DNA of 64,000 nt. Origin: Diacronema lutheri. Its lineage: Eukaryota; Haptophyta; Pavlovophyceae; Pavlovales; Pavlovaceae. Made by a program: the position numbers and the translations under genes. Below the pieces are notes generated by a model that worked only from the letters and a program-made list of their open reading frames with translations, was not told the origin of the DNA and made no database searches. Below, piece after piece: positions 31,701-40,771 of this stretch. The stretch is taken from contig JAGTXO010000038.1 in NCBI GenBank assembly GCA_019448385.1, positions 248,001 through 312,000 of the forward strand. Direction: 5' to 3'. Each line of letters opens with the position of its first letter. Within the stretch, counting starts at the first letter, position 1.

Positions 31701-31794
31701 GCTCTTCGACCCGCCGCCCGTCTCATCAGCCTGCTGGGGGGCAAAGGGGGGGGGGGGAGAAGTGACAGGTCGACACCGGTCCTCTCTCGTTTAA
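28789..31794 (+). CDS. Serine/threonine protein kinase of the CAMK/SNF1-MARK type, with UBA-like C-terminus
   Basis: Open frame of 1001 aa from ATG 28789 (MAAVLAALGAVQDH). A long Ala/Arg-rich N-terminal region (about 580 aa) precedes the kinase domain (about residues 587-910): glycine loop GRTIGHGAFGAVKAG, VAVKCYRN (ATP Lys), catalytic loop HRDIKPENCLL, DFGLSAYPV, activation segment CGTPSHAAPEILG and DVWSLGVLLYTLCHGVLPF. HRDIKPEN and DVWSLGVLLY are typical of the AMPK/SNF1 and MARK branch. An Ala/Gly insert of about 35 residues separates the catalytic loop from DFG, and another lies after APEILG. Residues 935-980 (LLRAMAETYGYAEEAARASV) resemble the UBA/AID region next to SNF1-type kinase domains. 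The last about 20 codons run into a G tract at 31745, so the true C-terminus may be spliced differently. Target unknown. Confidence 0.82.
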   Translation: MAAVLAALGAVQDHARLARLDGALERWCALSGRARLHPAALALLLRAEALRVVLANASAARIADALGRWRERAALRAVGGGALVKSLDDLVRDVLGAREIARSAAALAGAPRAAPAATLESARAALGAHGAPTAVLPAATIGALVEALAVATSDECDAAVALPTASSHGRSPAALVPAAVQRSRTPAASEAADDAALRDAPRGAGALGAGLEVSARAGPATRAPRALQPSVASITRAERFVGDAASARAVRPATVACAAASASAAAPVGSPPREWVAARVGARAAPVATAACGGAVAAAGGDGALSPHRTPARPTTARRAHCAAEGTRMEGAARTGAEAQQPPRAGGAMGAGSARPLGSRASGARRAHMARPLRSPSAPPRRAAAAVAHDGHGRLALDGAESARLSGARSPPWTAARDAAAMSRTRSASARAVRPRARPATAAGAAAASRADAAEWGENGCSDWAAYRRTARGAGRAPSDAPPPSSSSSSPPSADEHNNITAKTDGEEGALAVRATYALELRTPPGGSGAARSGAAAATAARAVDTGGATARGAGGALPRTRELPSLRRLVAASQAAGRPALDSVGMYALGRTIGHGAFGAVKAGVHKLSGLRVAVKCYRNADVRTEADARALEREVAILRLVGGHMQIVRLYELIDTPTHTYLVLELATHGDLATHLRASCPQAAAGGLADGAAAELFAQACEAVAFCHANGVIHRDIKPENCLLARGLRARAPAAAAVAAAGGGGGGGGGDGGAPPGRGALRLLLTDFGLSAYPVRPGQLLRVPCGTPSHAAPEILGMRGAGGVGRTGAQGAAAAGGGAGVVGVTGGYDGFLADVWSLGVLLYTLCHGVLPFDSAAQILRAQPNPTSPTLGAGAAELIGAVLRAEPRQRLDLDGVRAHRWVARASVALARARAAAPRAGPGGGGARADGALLRAMAETYGYAEEAARASVEGAALDHAAATYMLLEDAALFDPPPVSSACWGAKGGGGEVTGRHRSSLV

Positions 31795-31850
31795 AAAGGG
31801 GCCGGCAACGGAGGCGGGACACCCCCGAGGGACCTGCCAGAGCGCGGGCG

Positions 31851-34780
31851 ATGGCGCTGCGGCACCACAACGTATGGGATGACGTGGGCGACGAGCGGCT
31901 CGGCTTTGGCCGGCCGCAGCCCGCGCGCCCGGTTGCTGGCCGCCTTGGCGTCCTCCCGCCCAACGGTGCGCAGTCGGGCAGGCGACCTGCGCCGCCGCCG
32001 CCCGTCGCGGCCGCGCCGCCGCTCGCGTTCGCGTCCGACTCCGTGGAAGCGAAGCTGGCGATGGGGCTCGGCGACCTGCTCCTGAAGAAGGGCGTGCCTG
32101 CGACCGCACTCCACGGCTCAGGCATCGACGTTGCTCGCCTCGCCTCGCCCGAGCCGCGCGGCTCGCGCTTCCAGCGCTTGAGCCGCCTCGCCGTGCTCCC
32201 GGCGGGCAAGGCGCTGCTCTCGGGCGCGCTGCCGCCGACGGCGCGGTCGGTGGAGCAGCTGACGCTCACGGCCGAGATTGGCGCGCTCGAGTCGGAGATG
32301 GTCGCTCGCCAGCAGTTTGAGCGCCAAGCGGCGATGCGACTTCGCCAGGCTGACCTCACCACCGAGCGTGCGCGCCCGCGCCGAGCCAGCGCCGCGCTGC
32401 CCGGTGGCCTCGGCGTTCGCCGCCGCTGCGCTGCCGGAGGGGAGGTTGGCCGCGTGCCCGCATGCGCGCCGCGCGAGCGCGCCGCCCACCTTGTCCGTAC
32501 CGCCTCCGCGCCGCCTGTGCACGCGGCGTGCAACCCGCCGCATCTTTGCGTGGCACACCCCCATCCCATTTGGCACACCCCCATCCCATTTGGCACACCG
32601 CCATCCCATTTGGCGCAGGCATGCGCTCGCAGCTCGAGCGGCTGCACCAACCCGTCCGCTCGACGGAGCGGCAGCGCGCCTACATGCGCGAGCACGTGGC
32701 CGCGCTGCGCGCCAAGCACGACACGCTGATGGCCGAGATCGCGCGGCGGGTGGGCGCCAAGGAGCTGCTCGCCGACGAGGGGGCCGCTGCGGCTGCGCAA
32801 GCGGCGGACGGTGGCTCGGGCGATGGCGGCCGCGAGGACGCTGCGGCTGCGCCCGCGCTCTCCGCCCTCGCAACGCCGGGCGACCCTCTCGACGAGGACG
32901 TGCGGCAGTTTGTCGATGAGCAGGCGAAGAGCTCAGAGCGGCAGGCGGAGCTGGTCAGCAGCTGCCCCCCCCCCCCCCCCCCAAATACCTGGCACTGGAG
33001 CGAGGCGGGGCGAAGCGCTGCGCGTGGGCGCGGCCAGCACCGACTCCACCTCGTACTCCCCCCCTTCTCCCTTTCCCCTTTCCCCTGTCCCCCCTTTCCC
33101 CTTCCCCCCCCCCGTTCCCACCTTCGGTGCGCAGGTGGAGCGTCTGATTGGCAAGGTGAACCGTTACCTGCAGGGCTCCGAGGGCCAGGAGGGCCTGCTG
33201 CCGTCGGGTGCACTCGCCCTCTTTGGCTCGCGCGCGACCAAGCTGTCGCTCCCCTCATCAGATGTCGACCTTGTCGTGCAGGTGCGTGTCGCTGCGGGTG
33301 GAACTTGAGGGGGGGGGGGGGGGGATGGGGACAGCTTCCCGCGCATTTGATGCGCTCGTCTCGGTGTGTGCCCGCCGGTTGTCGCGGTGCGCGCGCCTCA
33401 CGCGCGCACCGCCCTCCGCCGCGTGCGCGGCATGGCGCGCTGCGCAGGGCGAGCTGACGGAGGCGGCGCAGCGCGCGGGCGGGGCCCGCGCGGTCATCGC
33501 GGCGCTTGTCGAGCGGCTACGGCCCGACCACCCGGGTGAGCGCGCGCAGCGGGCGGCGCGCGGCGCGCGTGGGGCCGCCGGTGGCGCCCCGCTCCTACAA
33601 GGGCGCATCCCTCGGCTCACACCTCCATTCCCTTTTCCGTCCCGTCCCGTCCCCTTGTCTGTGTGGCTGCGTCTCTCACTGTGTGTCTGCAGACATCAAA
33701 TTCATCGATGCCGTCATTCCGCGGTGCAAGTTTGTCGACGCACCCTCGGGCCTCACCGCGGACATCACCGCCGGCCCTTCGCTGCTCCACCGACCGGGCC
33801 ACGCGCCATTGCAGCACTCGGGCGAGCTCGCGTCCGCCTTTGTCCGCCGCCTGCAGGTGCGGCGCCAAGCGCTCCAACCGCGTTGCGCCGCGCGGGCGGT
33901 GCGCCGTTCGCACCCATCGGAGCCGCGACGGTCCCGCCGCTCACTCGCCCCGCCGCCATGCTGCCCGTCTCCTCCCCTGTGGTGCTGCCCCCTCTGCTCA
34001 CTCGCCCCGCCGCCATGCTGCCCGTCTCCTCCCCTGTGGTGCTGCCCCCTCTGCTCACTCGCGCGTACCCACAGGTTGAGTACCCTGCGTTACGACCGCT
34101 CGTGCTGATTGGCAAGGCGTTGCTGCGCAGGGCGCACTACCACGAGCCGGTGATGGGCGGGCTCTCGTCGCACGGCCTCGTGCTCATGGTCGGCACGCTG
34201 CTGCGCATCCGCGAGAAGGAGATTGGCGCCATCGCGCTCAGACACACGCCCGTAACCGCTCGCTCGCAGCGCCCCGCGCTTCGGCCGAGGGCGGGCGCGC
34301 CGCGCCTGACCGGTCGAGCGCGCCACCCGCGTGCCCACCCCCCCCCCCCCCCCCCCTTCCTCCTCCTTCCCTTTGCCGCCTTGCCCCTGCGCCAGGTGGG
34401 CGTGCTCTTGTGCGAGTTCCTCTTCGTCTTTGGCTTCGAGATCGATTTTGCGCGTACGGGCATCTCCCTCCGCCGCGGCGCCTTTTTTGACCGCACCGAG
34501 CTCGGCGACATGGCCGCGCCCCTCCTCGTCGAGGCACGGCGCGCACGCGCACGCGCCCTCGACGCCGCGCGCACGGGCCGCGCTCACATCCCCCCATCGC
34601 CCACCTTCGCCGTGCGCACAGGATCCGCTTGCGGAGGCGCCCGAGGACGGGACGATCGTCAACGTGACGCACGTCGTCACGTCGACGTCGATGCTGCAGG
34701 GCATCTTCCGCTCGGCCTACTCGCTCCTCGCAGCGCAGCAGCACACGCCGCTCGCCCTCCTCGCGTCACTCGACGAGTGA
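31851..34780 (+). CDS. TRF4: TRF4/PAPD5-like non-canonical poly(A) polymerase
   Basis: Eight exons: 31851-32367, 32619-32953, 33135-33281, 33448-33535, 33693-33856, 34075-34251, 34396-34533, 34622-34780; about 574 aa. All junction phases agree. The palm domain shows ALALFGSRATKLSLPSSDVD (GS motif, catalytic Asp 327 and 329), then IKFIDAVIPRCKFVD and LTADIT, the third Asp. The PAP-associated domain shows YPALRPLVLIGKALL, GGLSSHGLVLMV, VGVLLCEFLFVFGFEIDF and LLVEDPLAEAPEDG, the last formed only if intron 7 is a GC-AG intron (GCACGG). Other donors are GTGCGC, GTCAGC, GTGCGT, GTGAGC, GTGCGG and GTAACC. The exon 6 end is the least certain. In yeast and human these enzymes add short A tails to nuclear RNAs for exosome decay (TRAMP) or mature snoRNAs. 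The N-terminal 280 residues are helical and not assigned. Confidence 0.9.
32551..32610 (+). repeat. Three tandem 20-bp repeats in TRF4 intron 1
   Basis: The unit TGGCACACCCCCATCCCATT occurs three times back to back (third copy with one change) just before the 3' splice site at 32618. Each unit supplies a pyrimidine-rich stretch. Confidence 0.85.
32966..34357 (+). repeat. Series of poly-C and poly-G tracts in TRF4 introns
   Basis: Separate homopolymer runs lie in introns 2 (C at about 32966-32981 and 33107-33117), 3 (G at about 33308-33322) and 6 (C at about 34340-34357). None lies in an exon. A duplicated 55-bp block also occurs in intron 5 (about 33940-34055). Confidence 0.7.
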
Positions 34781-35107
34781 GAGGGGATCCGAGGGGGTTC
34801 CTCGTCCTTTTGAAAATTGAGAGCGGATCCGAGGGGGGTTCCCAAGTGAATCGTCATGTGACTGTGACACTTCGGTGCGCTTGCGCTTCTGCGCGCACAA
34901 TGCCCTCGGCCCCCGCCTCTCGTCGAGCGGCCGCAGCGCTCTGCGTGTGCGCCACGGCCGGGCCTTGCGCAGAACGCGCCGCCATTGCCCGCCAAGCCTC
35001 GCGCGCGCTGAAGCGTGGCTCGCCACGCTGCAGCACGCGCACGCCGGCGCGGGCGCGCCGTGGGCCCGTGGCGGCCGCGCCTCTCGCTGCGCTCGCCGCG
35101 TGCCGGC
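34781..35107. other. Convergent spacer with short direct repeat
   Basis: 327 bp between the TRF4 stop (+) and the Nup54 stop (-). It contains two copies of a unit close to GAGGGGATCCGAGGGGGTTC at about 34781-34845. No gene seen. Confidence 0.5.
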
Positions 35108-36747
35108 TCAGTAGGCGCCGCCGTAGCCCGCCGCGCCGCCGCCGCCCGCGCCGCCCGCGCCGGCGGCCGCGGCCGCGCGCGCGAGGACACGCAGGTCGCG
35201 CGCGTCCCTGTCGAGCGTGGCGAGGAGCTCGGCAATGGCGGCCTGCTGCTGCGCGAGCACGGCCGCGAGCCGGCCGGCCGTCGCGTGCGAGAGCGCGGGC
35301 GCGCGCACGAGCGCCGCGCCGCGCTCGCCGTCGGCGTCGCAGAGCTGCGTCGCGCGCGCGTGCAGCGCGTGCAGCCGCGCGCGCAGCGCGGTGCCGTGCA
35401 CGATGGAGTCGAGGAGGGCGGACAGGTGCGCGTGCAGCTGGAGCTCGGCGAGCGGGCGCTCTGTCGGTGTGAGCGCGCCGCCGCCGCCGCCGCCCATGCC
35501 GCCGCCGGCCGCCGCGCCGCTGCCGAGCGCGGCCGCCGCTTTGGCATGCGCCACCGACCGCTCGGTGCGGAGCTGCTCGACGCGCCCGACGATGGCGAGG
35601 AGGCGGTGGCTGAGCTGGGCGTGGCGCGCGGCTGCGGCGGTCAACTTGACGCGCGCGCCCACTTCGCGCGCGTCCGCCACCTGCGCGAGCGTCGCTGCGA
35701 TGGCGGCGACCTGCTGCGCCTGCGCGCGACCCTCGGCGTGCTGCCCGTCGCACCGCGCCTTGAGCGCGGCGAAGCCGCTCAGTTGGACTGGGACGAGGCG
35801 CGACGGGTCGGGGTTGACCGCGTCCGCACGGTCCCACAGCAGGTCGTCCGCCGCCGCGCGCGCCGCCGCGCGCGCGCGCGCGAGCTCGTCGGCCGGCGGC
35901 GGCGCGACGCGGCCGGTGGGCGTCTCGCGCGCCGCATCGTCGTAGAGCACGGCGCGGAAGGCGCAGGTGCGCGCGTTGGCCGGGTCCCACGCGAGGAGCA
36001 TCTGCGCGCGGAAGAGCGGGAAGATGTCCGTCGGCGGGTTGGCCGCCATGCCCGCCGCGCCGCCGCCGGCCGGCTGCTGCGGCTGTGCGCCAACGGCGCC
36101 TCCACCAAACACACCGCCCGCCGGCAGCTGCTGCAGGCCGCCCGCCGGCGCGAAGAGGGACGAGGACGTGGCGGGCGGGGGCGCGCCGAAGAGCGACGGT
36201 GCACCGCCAAACCCGCCGCCCAGGCCGCCGAGCCCCGCGGCGGGCGCGGCCGACGCGCCGCCGCCGCCGAGGCCAAACGCGTTGGCTGGCGCGAACGGGT
36301 TGCCGCCCGCGGACAGCGCGGCGCCTCCCTGCGCGCCGAAGAGCGACGCTGCGCGCGCGCGCGCGCGCGTACGCGTGCACGTGGGCGAAGCCCCGCCGCT
36401 CAGCGCGCGCGGCGCAACCGGACGCGCGCGCGCCGTGGCGCGCGCGCACCACCCGTCGCCGGCTTGGGCGCGGCACTACCAAAGAGCGACGGCGCACCAA
36501 AGGGCGCGGCGGCGGCGGACACGCCACCGCCGAGCGTGCCAAACGCTTGAGACGCCGCTGCGGGCTGTGCGCCACCGAAGAGCGAGGGCGTCGACGCGCC
36601 GCCGAGCGCGCCCGCCTGCTGCGGCTGCGGCGCGCCAAACAGCCCGCCGCCCGCCGTCGAGGCGGGAGGGGCGCCGAAAAGCGAAGGCGTGGGCGCCGGC
36701 GTGACGGGCGGCGCAACGAAGAGGCTAGGTGTCGAGCTCGAGAACAT
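35108..36747 (-). CDS. NUP54: Nucleoporin Nup54 (yeast Nup57 homologue)
   Basis: Two exons (36453-36747 and 35108-36348), 511 aa, the same size as human Nup54 (about 507). The N-terminal about 190 residues are FG-type: TPSLFGAPPAS, GGGLFGAPQPQQ, FGAPSLFGSAA, GNPFAPANAFGLGG, GGVFGGGAVG. The conserved helical part begins ANPPTDIFPLFRAQMLLAWD and runs through coiled-coil segments (GFAALKARCDGQHAEGRAQA, LSHRLLAIVGRVEQLRTERS) to the end. Nup54 forms the central-channel trimer with Nup62 and Nup58. The 104-nt intron starts GTGGTG and joins in phase 1. Assignment rests on domain order, size and the FPLFRAQM block; other FG coiled-coil Nups are less likely. Confidence 0.82.
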
Positions 36748-36902
36748 GGCGGGGCGGGAGCGCGGGCGACCGGCCCAACGTCCGCGGCAGCGCGCTTATT
36801 AGCAGCAGCGGCGCGCGCCGTGCGACATCGGCGTGTGTGCGAAAAATCGAAAATCGAAACACCCCCATACAGCCCGACACCTCTTGCTGTATAGCCACAC
36901 AC

Positions 36903-37139
36903 ATGCGCGATGCCACGCCCTTCATCATCACCCTCGATATCTCTGCTGTCTCGGCCGAGCGGCTCACGGTCAATGCCCTCGATGCCCTCGACGACCTCGT
37001 TGCGGTCGTCGCCGTCCGCTCATCCCTCTCGTCTACTGCGACAACCAAGTGCGCCGACGACGACGACTTCGGAACCCGCCGCCACAGTGCCTATCCTCGA
37101 CACTGGCCTCGTTTCCGTACGCAAGCTCATGGCCTCTGA
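36903..37139 (+). pseudogene. Remnant ORF (MRDATPF family), left copy
   Basis: 78 aa from ATG 36903: MRDATPFIITLDISAVSAE, RLTVNALDALDDLVAVVAV, after which the frame looks shifted. Protein-like sequence continues in other frames (ATVPILDTGLVSVRKLMASD, then GPFEDFAAVDAAYLVAALL near 37220-37310). The inverted copy at 44387-44710 differs by small indels at the first shift. This suggests a degenerate gene, or one with introns I cannot place. Family not recognised. Confidence 0.5.
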
Positions 37140-37319
37140 CAAGCTCCGCTCTGGCCAGGACCCTGTGCACCTCGCCGCGTGCGACGCACTCGCGTGCTAT
37201 GGGGCGACGCGCCGGCCCCTTCGGGCCCCTTTGAGGACTTCGCGGCGGTCGACGCCGCCTACCTCGTTGCCGCGCTCCTCGTTGCCCGCCGCCACGGACG
37301 CACATGGCAGTGAAGTTGT

Positions 37320-37372
37320 ATCTCAACAGTCGCTGACCCGCCTGTAAGCGTCGTTAGCTATCTCAACAGTCA
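37320..37372 (+). repeat. Short insertion flanked by a direct repeat, matching MITE end
   Basis: A CTGACCCGCCTGTAAGCGTC segment followed by GTTAGC lies between two copies of TATCTCAACAGTC. The same core forms the right end of the small inverted-repeat element at 41441-41693 and recurs inverted at about 44262-44300. It may be a solo element end. Confidence 0.5.
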
Positions 37373-37384
37373 ACATGTTTGACG

Positions 37385-37560
37385 AGCCGCCATTTCGCCC
37401 CGAAATTTCGCCCCGAAATGGACATTAAAAATTTTCGCCCCGAAATTCGCCCCCCAAATTTCGCCCCGAAACGAAGCCCGGGGCGAAACGTCTCGCCTCC
37501 CCATACTTGGGACCGGGGCGAAATTTCGCCTCATCCCCTGGTCCCACGTATGGGGAAATA
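37385..37560. repeat. Cluster of TTTCGCCCCGAAA palindromes and a hairpin
   Basis: Several copies of the near-palindrome TTTCGCCCCGAAA are packed into about 100 bp. They are followed by an inverted repeat, CCCCATACTTGGGACC (37499-37514) facing GGTCCCACGTATGGGG (37540-37555). The whole cluster recurs inverted at about 44090-44245. It lies directly upstream of the unknown ORF starting at 37563 and could be its promoter or an element terminus. Confidence 0.75.
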
Positions 37561-37562
37561 AA

Positions 37563-38123
37563 TTGGTGTTCACCAAGGCGCTCTCGAAGGAGATCAAGAA
37601 CCGCAAGAGGACCCTTGCTGCGACGGAGCTCGGCACGACGCCGAGCGCCATTGCGGTTGAGCCGCTCCTCTTGATTGCGAGCACCGCATTGGCTGAGAAG
37701 GCAGCCAGTCTTAAGCGCAAGTACGACGAGCTCCTCGAGGAGATCGACAACCAGCGCCTCGAGCTCGCGGAGGGCCGCAAGGAGGCGGAGGTGGCGCTTG
37801 AGGAGTCATTCAGCGCTTTCACGTCGTACGACGCGCCCGCAGGTCCTAAGCTCGCAAAGCTGTGCTGGGACGAGGCGGTGCGCGACCTCGGCGCGGATGA
37901 GATGCCACCAAAGACGATGCAGTCCATTGACGACATGACGTTCAAGTACAGCTCGACGATCCCGCGCTGCTCGCGGATCGACTACTTCGCCGCGCCAGCG
38001 CACCGGCGCAACGTGGAAGAGCTGGCTCGCAAGCTGCTTGCCGATTTACTCGGCGCAAAGCAGCACAAAGCCAACAAGCTCTTGTGGCCAGATGTCCGAC
38101 GCAGGCATCTCGGCAGTTCTTGA
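37563..38123 (+). CDS. Unknown coiled-coil ORF of the duplicated block, left copy
   Basis: About 186 aa: VFTKALSKEIKNRKRTLAAT, LGTTPSAIAVEPLLLIAST, LKRKYDELLEEIDNQRLELA (predicted coiled coil), SFSAFTSYDAPAGPKLAK, MQSIDDMTFKYSSTI and NVEELARKLLADLLGAKQHK. The first listed residue is GTG; an ATG at 37551 lies in another frame, so the start is unsure. The inverted copy (43561-44151) is about 93% similar by eye and retains an open frame. Base composition is more balanced than in the neighbouring genes. I recognise no domain. It could be a protein of a mobile element. Confidence 0.5.
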   Translation: MVFTKALSKEIKNRKRTLAATELGTTPSAIAVEPLLLIASTALAEKAASLKRKYDELLEEIDNQRLELAEGRKEAEVALEESFSAFTSYDAPAGPKLAKLCWDEAVRDLGADEMPPKTMQSIDDMTFKYSSTIPRCSRIDYFAAPAHRRNVEELARKLLADLLGAKQHKANKLLWPDVRRRHLGSS

Positions 38124-38125
38124 CC

Positions 38126-38600
38126 CGTCGTCCTCGTGTGCATCGAGCTGTCCGACATCATCTTCGCCGTCGACTCGGTGCCCGCGGTGCTCGGGCTGTC
38201 GTCGGACACGCTCGTCGTCTATCTCGCCGTGATGTGTGCGGTTCTCTCCCTCCGCTCCGTGTACACCGTCACCGTGTTGCTCATCGAGCGGTTCGCCTAC
38301 CTGCAGCACGCGGTCGCTCTGCTCCTCCTCTTCGTCGGACTCAAGATCGTCGCGGACGTGCTGCTCGGCGTCACGCTGCCGACCGGTGCGTCGCTCTGCG
38401 TGATCGCCGCCACGCTCGGCTGCGGCGTCCTCGCGTCCGTGCTGTCGAGCGCACGAAGGGGCGGCGCGCCTACCAGCCGGTCGGCGCGCTCGACGGCGGC
38501 GGTGGCGATGCGCACGGCAAGGGCTGTGGCAAGGGAAACGGCGGCGGCGGCCACAAAGGGAGTGGCGTGTGCGGACGAGCGGATCCAAATTCAAAATTGA
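38126..38600 (+). pseudogene. Truncated TerC fragment, left copy
   Basis: Matches the last exon of the full TerC gene (46561-47044) from about 18 nt inside that exon: VLVCIELSDIIFAVDSVPAV, LSLRSVYTVTVLLIERFAYL. The first half of the protein is absent. A 4-nt deletion relative to the other copies, after VLASVLSSA, shifts the frame. It has no start codon of its own and follows the stop of the unknown ORF at 38123. Confidence 0.85.
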
Positions 38601-40333
38601 GTCAAATTAAAGCGCTTGTCTCCCACTCTGCCGCCGCCGCCGCCGCTGCCGTGCTTGCCGACTCGTCGGCCACCCGGCTGCGCGCCACCGCCGCCTAGCG
38701 GCTTCGGATCCGTCCCGTCGTCCCCATTGCCCCGTGATGCGCCTTTGCGTGGCACCCGCGCGCCAGCCGCGGGCCGCGCGAGCGGCTTCGGCGGGTGGCG
38801 GCGCGCCCCGCCGGCGAGCAGGTGCGAGGCTCGCCCGCACGCGTAGGCGCGCGTGTCCACGAACGGGTACGCGTCGCCCGCCCAACCGAGGAAGGGCGCA
38901 ATCTCGTCTGCGCGCTCGAGCGCGCGTGCGCCATCGTCGGCGCCGCGAGACTCGGCGGGCGCTGCGCCCTCGAGTGCACCCACCGGCGCGTGCGGCGCCA
39001 CGCGCTGCGCGCCGCGTGCGCTCGCGGAGGCGTCGCCGGTGGCATTGCGTTCGGTTGCGTGCGGCGCGGCGTCGCCGGTGGCATTGCGCCCGGTTGCGTG
39101 CGGCACGGCGTGCACAGCCACTCGCCGTCGGCCGAGCGCGTCGTCCGACGCGCGCTCTTCGCCACGGCGCTCCGCGCGCGCGAGCGCCACGCGCTGTTCG
39201 TCGCTCGCGACCGCCGGTCGGCCGCCGAGGATCACCGGCCGATAGGGTGCACACTCGTTCTGGCGCTTCGAGACGCACAGCAGGCCGCGCTCGTCATCGC
39301 CACCGAACGAGCATGGCTCCCACGACCATGGCCAGCCGGTGAATTGCGCCGCCACCGCACTCGCGTTGGCCGTGGTCGGCGCGCCGTTCTGCCGAGGCGC
39401 GCCCTCCAGACCCGGCCTGCGCAGCTTGACGATGTGCGCGAGCGTGAGCGCGTCGGGCAGTGCGATCATCGGAAGTGCGCGCGAAGCAAAATAGGCGGCG
39501 CGGGTGCAAAGCGCCTTGCCCGGCATCGAACAGATGTGCGCCTTGCGCTCGCGCGACACGTTCTGCGCGAGCGGAGAGTGCCATTCCGCCGCGTAGCCCG
39601 GCGGGCGGGGCGGTGGGCGCGCGTACGGCGCCGCGCCGCACACGCCGGGCGCGTCGCACGTCTCGTTCGCGCGCGCGTCGAGGGCGAGCCAGTGCACGAC
39701 GCGGACGGGCGGGCAAAGCACGTGCATAAAGTCCCAATCGCGCGTGTGGTACCAGAACCAGCGGTAAAGCGAGCCCGACACCAGCTCGAAGCCGCGATAC
39801 GCGGCGCACGTGCGAATTAGGTCAAAGGTGCCGAACGCTCGATCGGCGCTGCGCGGCGCGGGCGGGACGAGGACGACGTCGGGTCGGACGAAGACAACAA
39901 TCGCGTACGCGTCGAAGAAGCCTGCGGCTGCGCTTGCAAGCTCTGCAGCCGTCGGCGAGCCTGCGCCCTCTGGCCGCGCGGGGAGCAGCCGGCGCGCGAT
40001 CAGATCGAGTGCGCGCGCCTCGAGCGAGCGCCCAAATCGGCGGGCGACATCGCTGAGCTCGGCGCCGTGCACGAAACGGAGGCGCGGGCCGATCGTCACG
40101 CGCAGCTCCGCGATGCGCTCCGCCGCGCCCATCTCCGACCACTCGCGCGGGCAGAGGTCGCGCGACACGTCCGCGTCCGTGCAGCCGCGCGCGAGCGACG
40201 TGAGGACGATCACGTCAGTCTTAGCGCGGCCCTCGGCGCGAAGCGCGTCGAGGCGTAGCTGGCGCGAGAGGATCGGCCAGACGAGCTGGTACGAGCGCAG
40301 CAGCCCGCACAGCGCGATGAGGATGCGCATCAA
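38591..40333 (-). CDS. Unassigned algal family protein, copy A (full length; glycosyltransferase-like by weak resemblance)
   Basis: 580 aa from ATG 40333 (MMRILIALCGLLRSYQLVWP). Ordered blocks: TDVIVLTSLARGCTDADVS, YAIVVFVRPDVVLVPPAP, AFGTFDLIRTCAAYRGFELV, WFWYHTRDWDFMHVLCPPVR, ANETCDAPGVCGAAP, then a variable region with two 13-residue repeats (PHATERNATGDAA) and a Gly-rich tail ending RFNLTQF. Conserved Cys and several N-x-T/S sites suggest a lumenal or secreted protein; a short hydrophobic N-terminus could be a signal anchor. FVRPDVVLV following a Rossmann-like start recalls nucleotide-sugar-dependent glycosyltransferases, but I see no certain DxD motif. Two paralogues lie nearby (41710-43053, 44778-46487). 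Confidence 0.65.
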   Translation of the reverse strand: MMRILIALCGLLRSYQLVWPILSRQLRLDALRAEGRAKTDVIVLTSLARGCTDADVSRDLCPREWSEMGAAERIAELRVTIGPRLRFVHGAELSDVARRFGRSLEARALDLIARRLLPARPEGAGSPTAAELASAAAGFFDAYAIVVFVRPDVVLVPPAPRSADRAFGTFDLIRTCAAYRGFELVSGSLYRWFWYHTRDWDFMHVLCPPVRVVHWLALDARANETCDAPGVCGAAPYARPPPRPPGYAAEWHSPLAQNVSRERKAHICSMPGKALCTRAAYFASRALPMIALPDALTLAHIVKLRRPGLEGAPRQNGAPTTANASAVAAQFTGWPWSWEPCSFGGDDERGLLCVSKRQNECAPYRPVILGGRPAVASDEQRVALARAERRGEERASDDALGRRRVAVHAVPHATGRNATGDAAPHATERNATGDASASARGAQRVAPHAPVGALEGAAPAESRGADDGARALERADEIAPFLGWAGDAYPFVDTRAYACGRASHLLAGGARRHPPKPLARPAAGARVPRKGASRGNGDDGTDPKPLGGGGAQPGGRRVGKHGSGGGGGRVGDKRFNLTQF

Positions 40334-40771
40334 GGCCGCGCTCGAAGCATTTTTTGACGAGCTCTCTTTGAAGGGCAGTTGAAGGACCTAAGAACCCTCC
40401 GCTCAATCTGTGACAATCTCTCATGAGGAACTTTGCTCCATGATTACTCAGTTGTGAGTGTCACTCTCTGACTAGGCCTTAGAGGAAGCTCAGTGTTGGC
40501 ATTGTGTCTGTGCTGCATGTGTGAGTGTGACTGCATGTCCGTGTGACACGCATGGCGGATGTCCGTCGGCGGATCCCATTGGTGGCCGGCGAAACGATTC
40601 GCCGGGCTTACTTGGGGATTCGGTGTCTTAACGAAGACGAAAAGAGACGAAGACCGCGCTCGGCCAGGCCGAGCACTAGGTGGCGCTCGACTCGCCTGTT
40701 CGCCCATCGGGGACAGGGAGTCGGAGTGAGCTACTGCGTCGACAAGTTGATCGGGAAGTCTAGCACTCAGC

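Larger units (their letters stand above)
36868..39843 (+). repeat. Left arm of a ~3-kb inverted duplication
   Basis: This segment is repeated in inverted orientation at 41718-44742. The outer boundary is CAGCCCGACACCTC and the inner boundary is GCCGAACGCTCG within the unassigned family gene. The arm contains, in order, a remnant ORF, palindromic TTTCGCCCC motifs, an unknown ORF, a TerC 3' fragment and most of the family gene. The copies differ by scattered substitutions and small indels, so this is not an assembly mirror. Confidence 0.85.

Noticed and set aside
37563-38600. Reading the unknown ORF and the TerC fragment as one fusion protein
   Set aside because: A TGA at 38121-38123 ends the first ORF and the TerC match is in a different frame.
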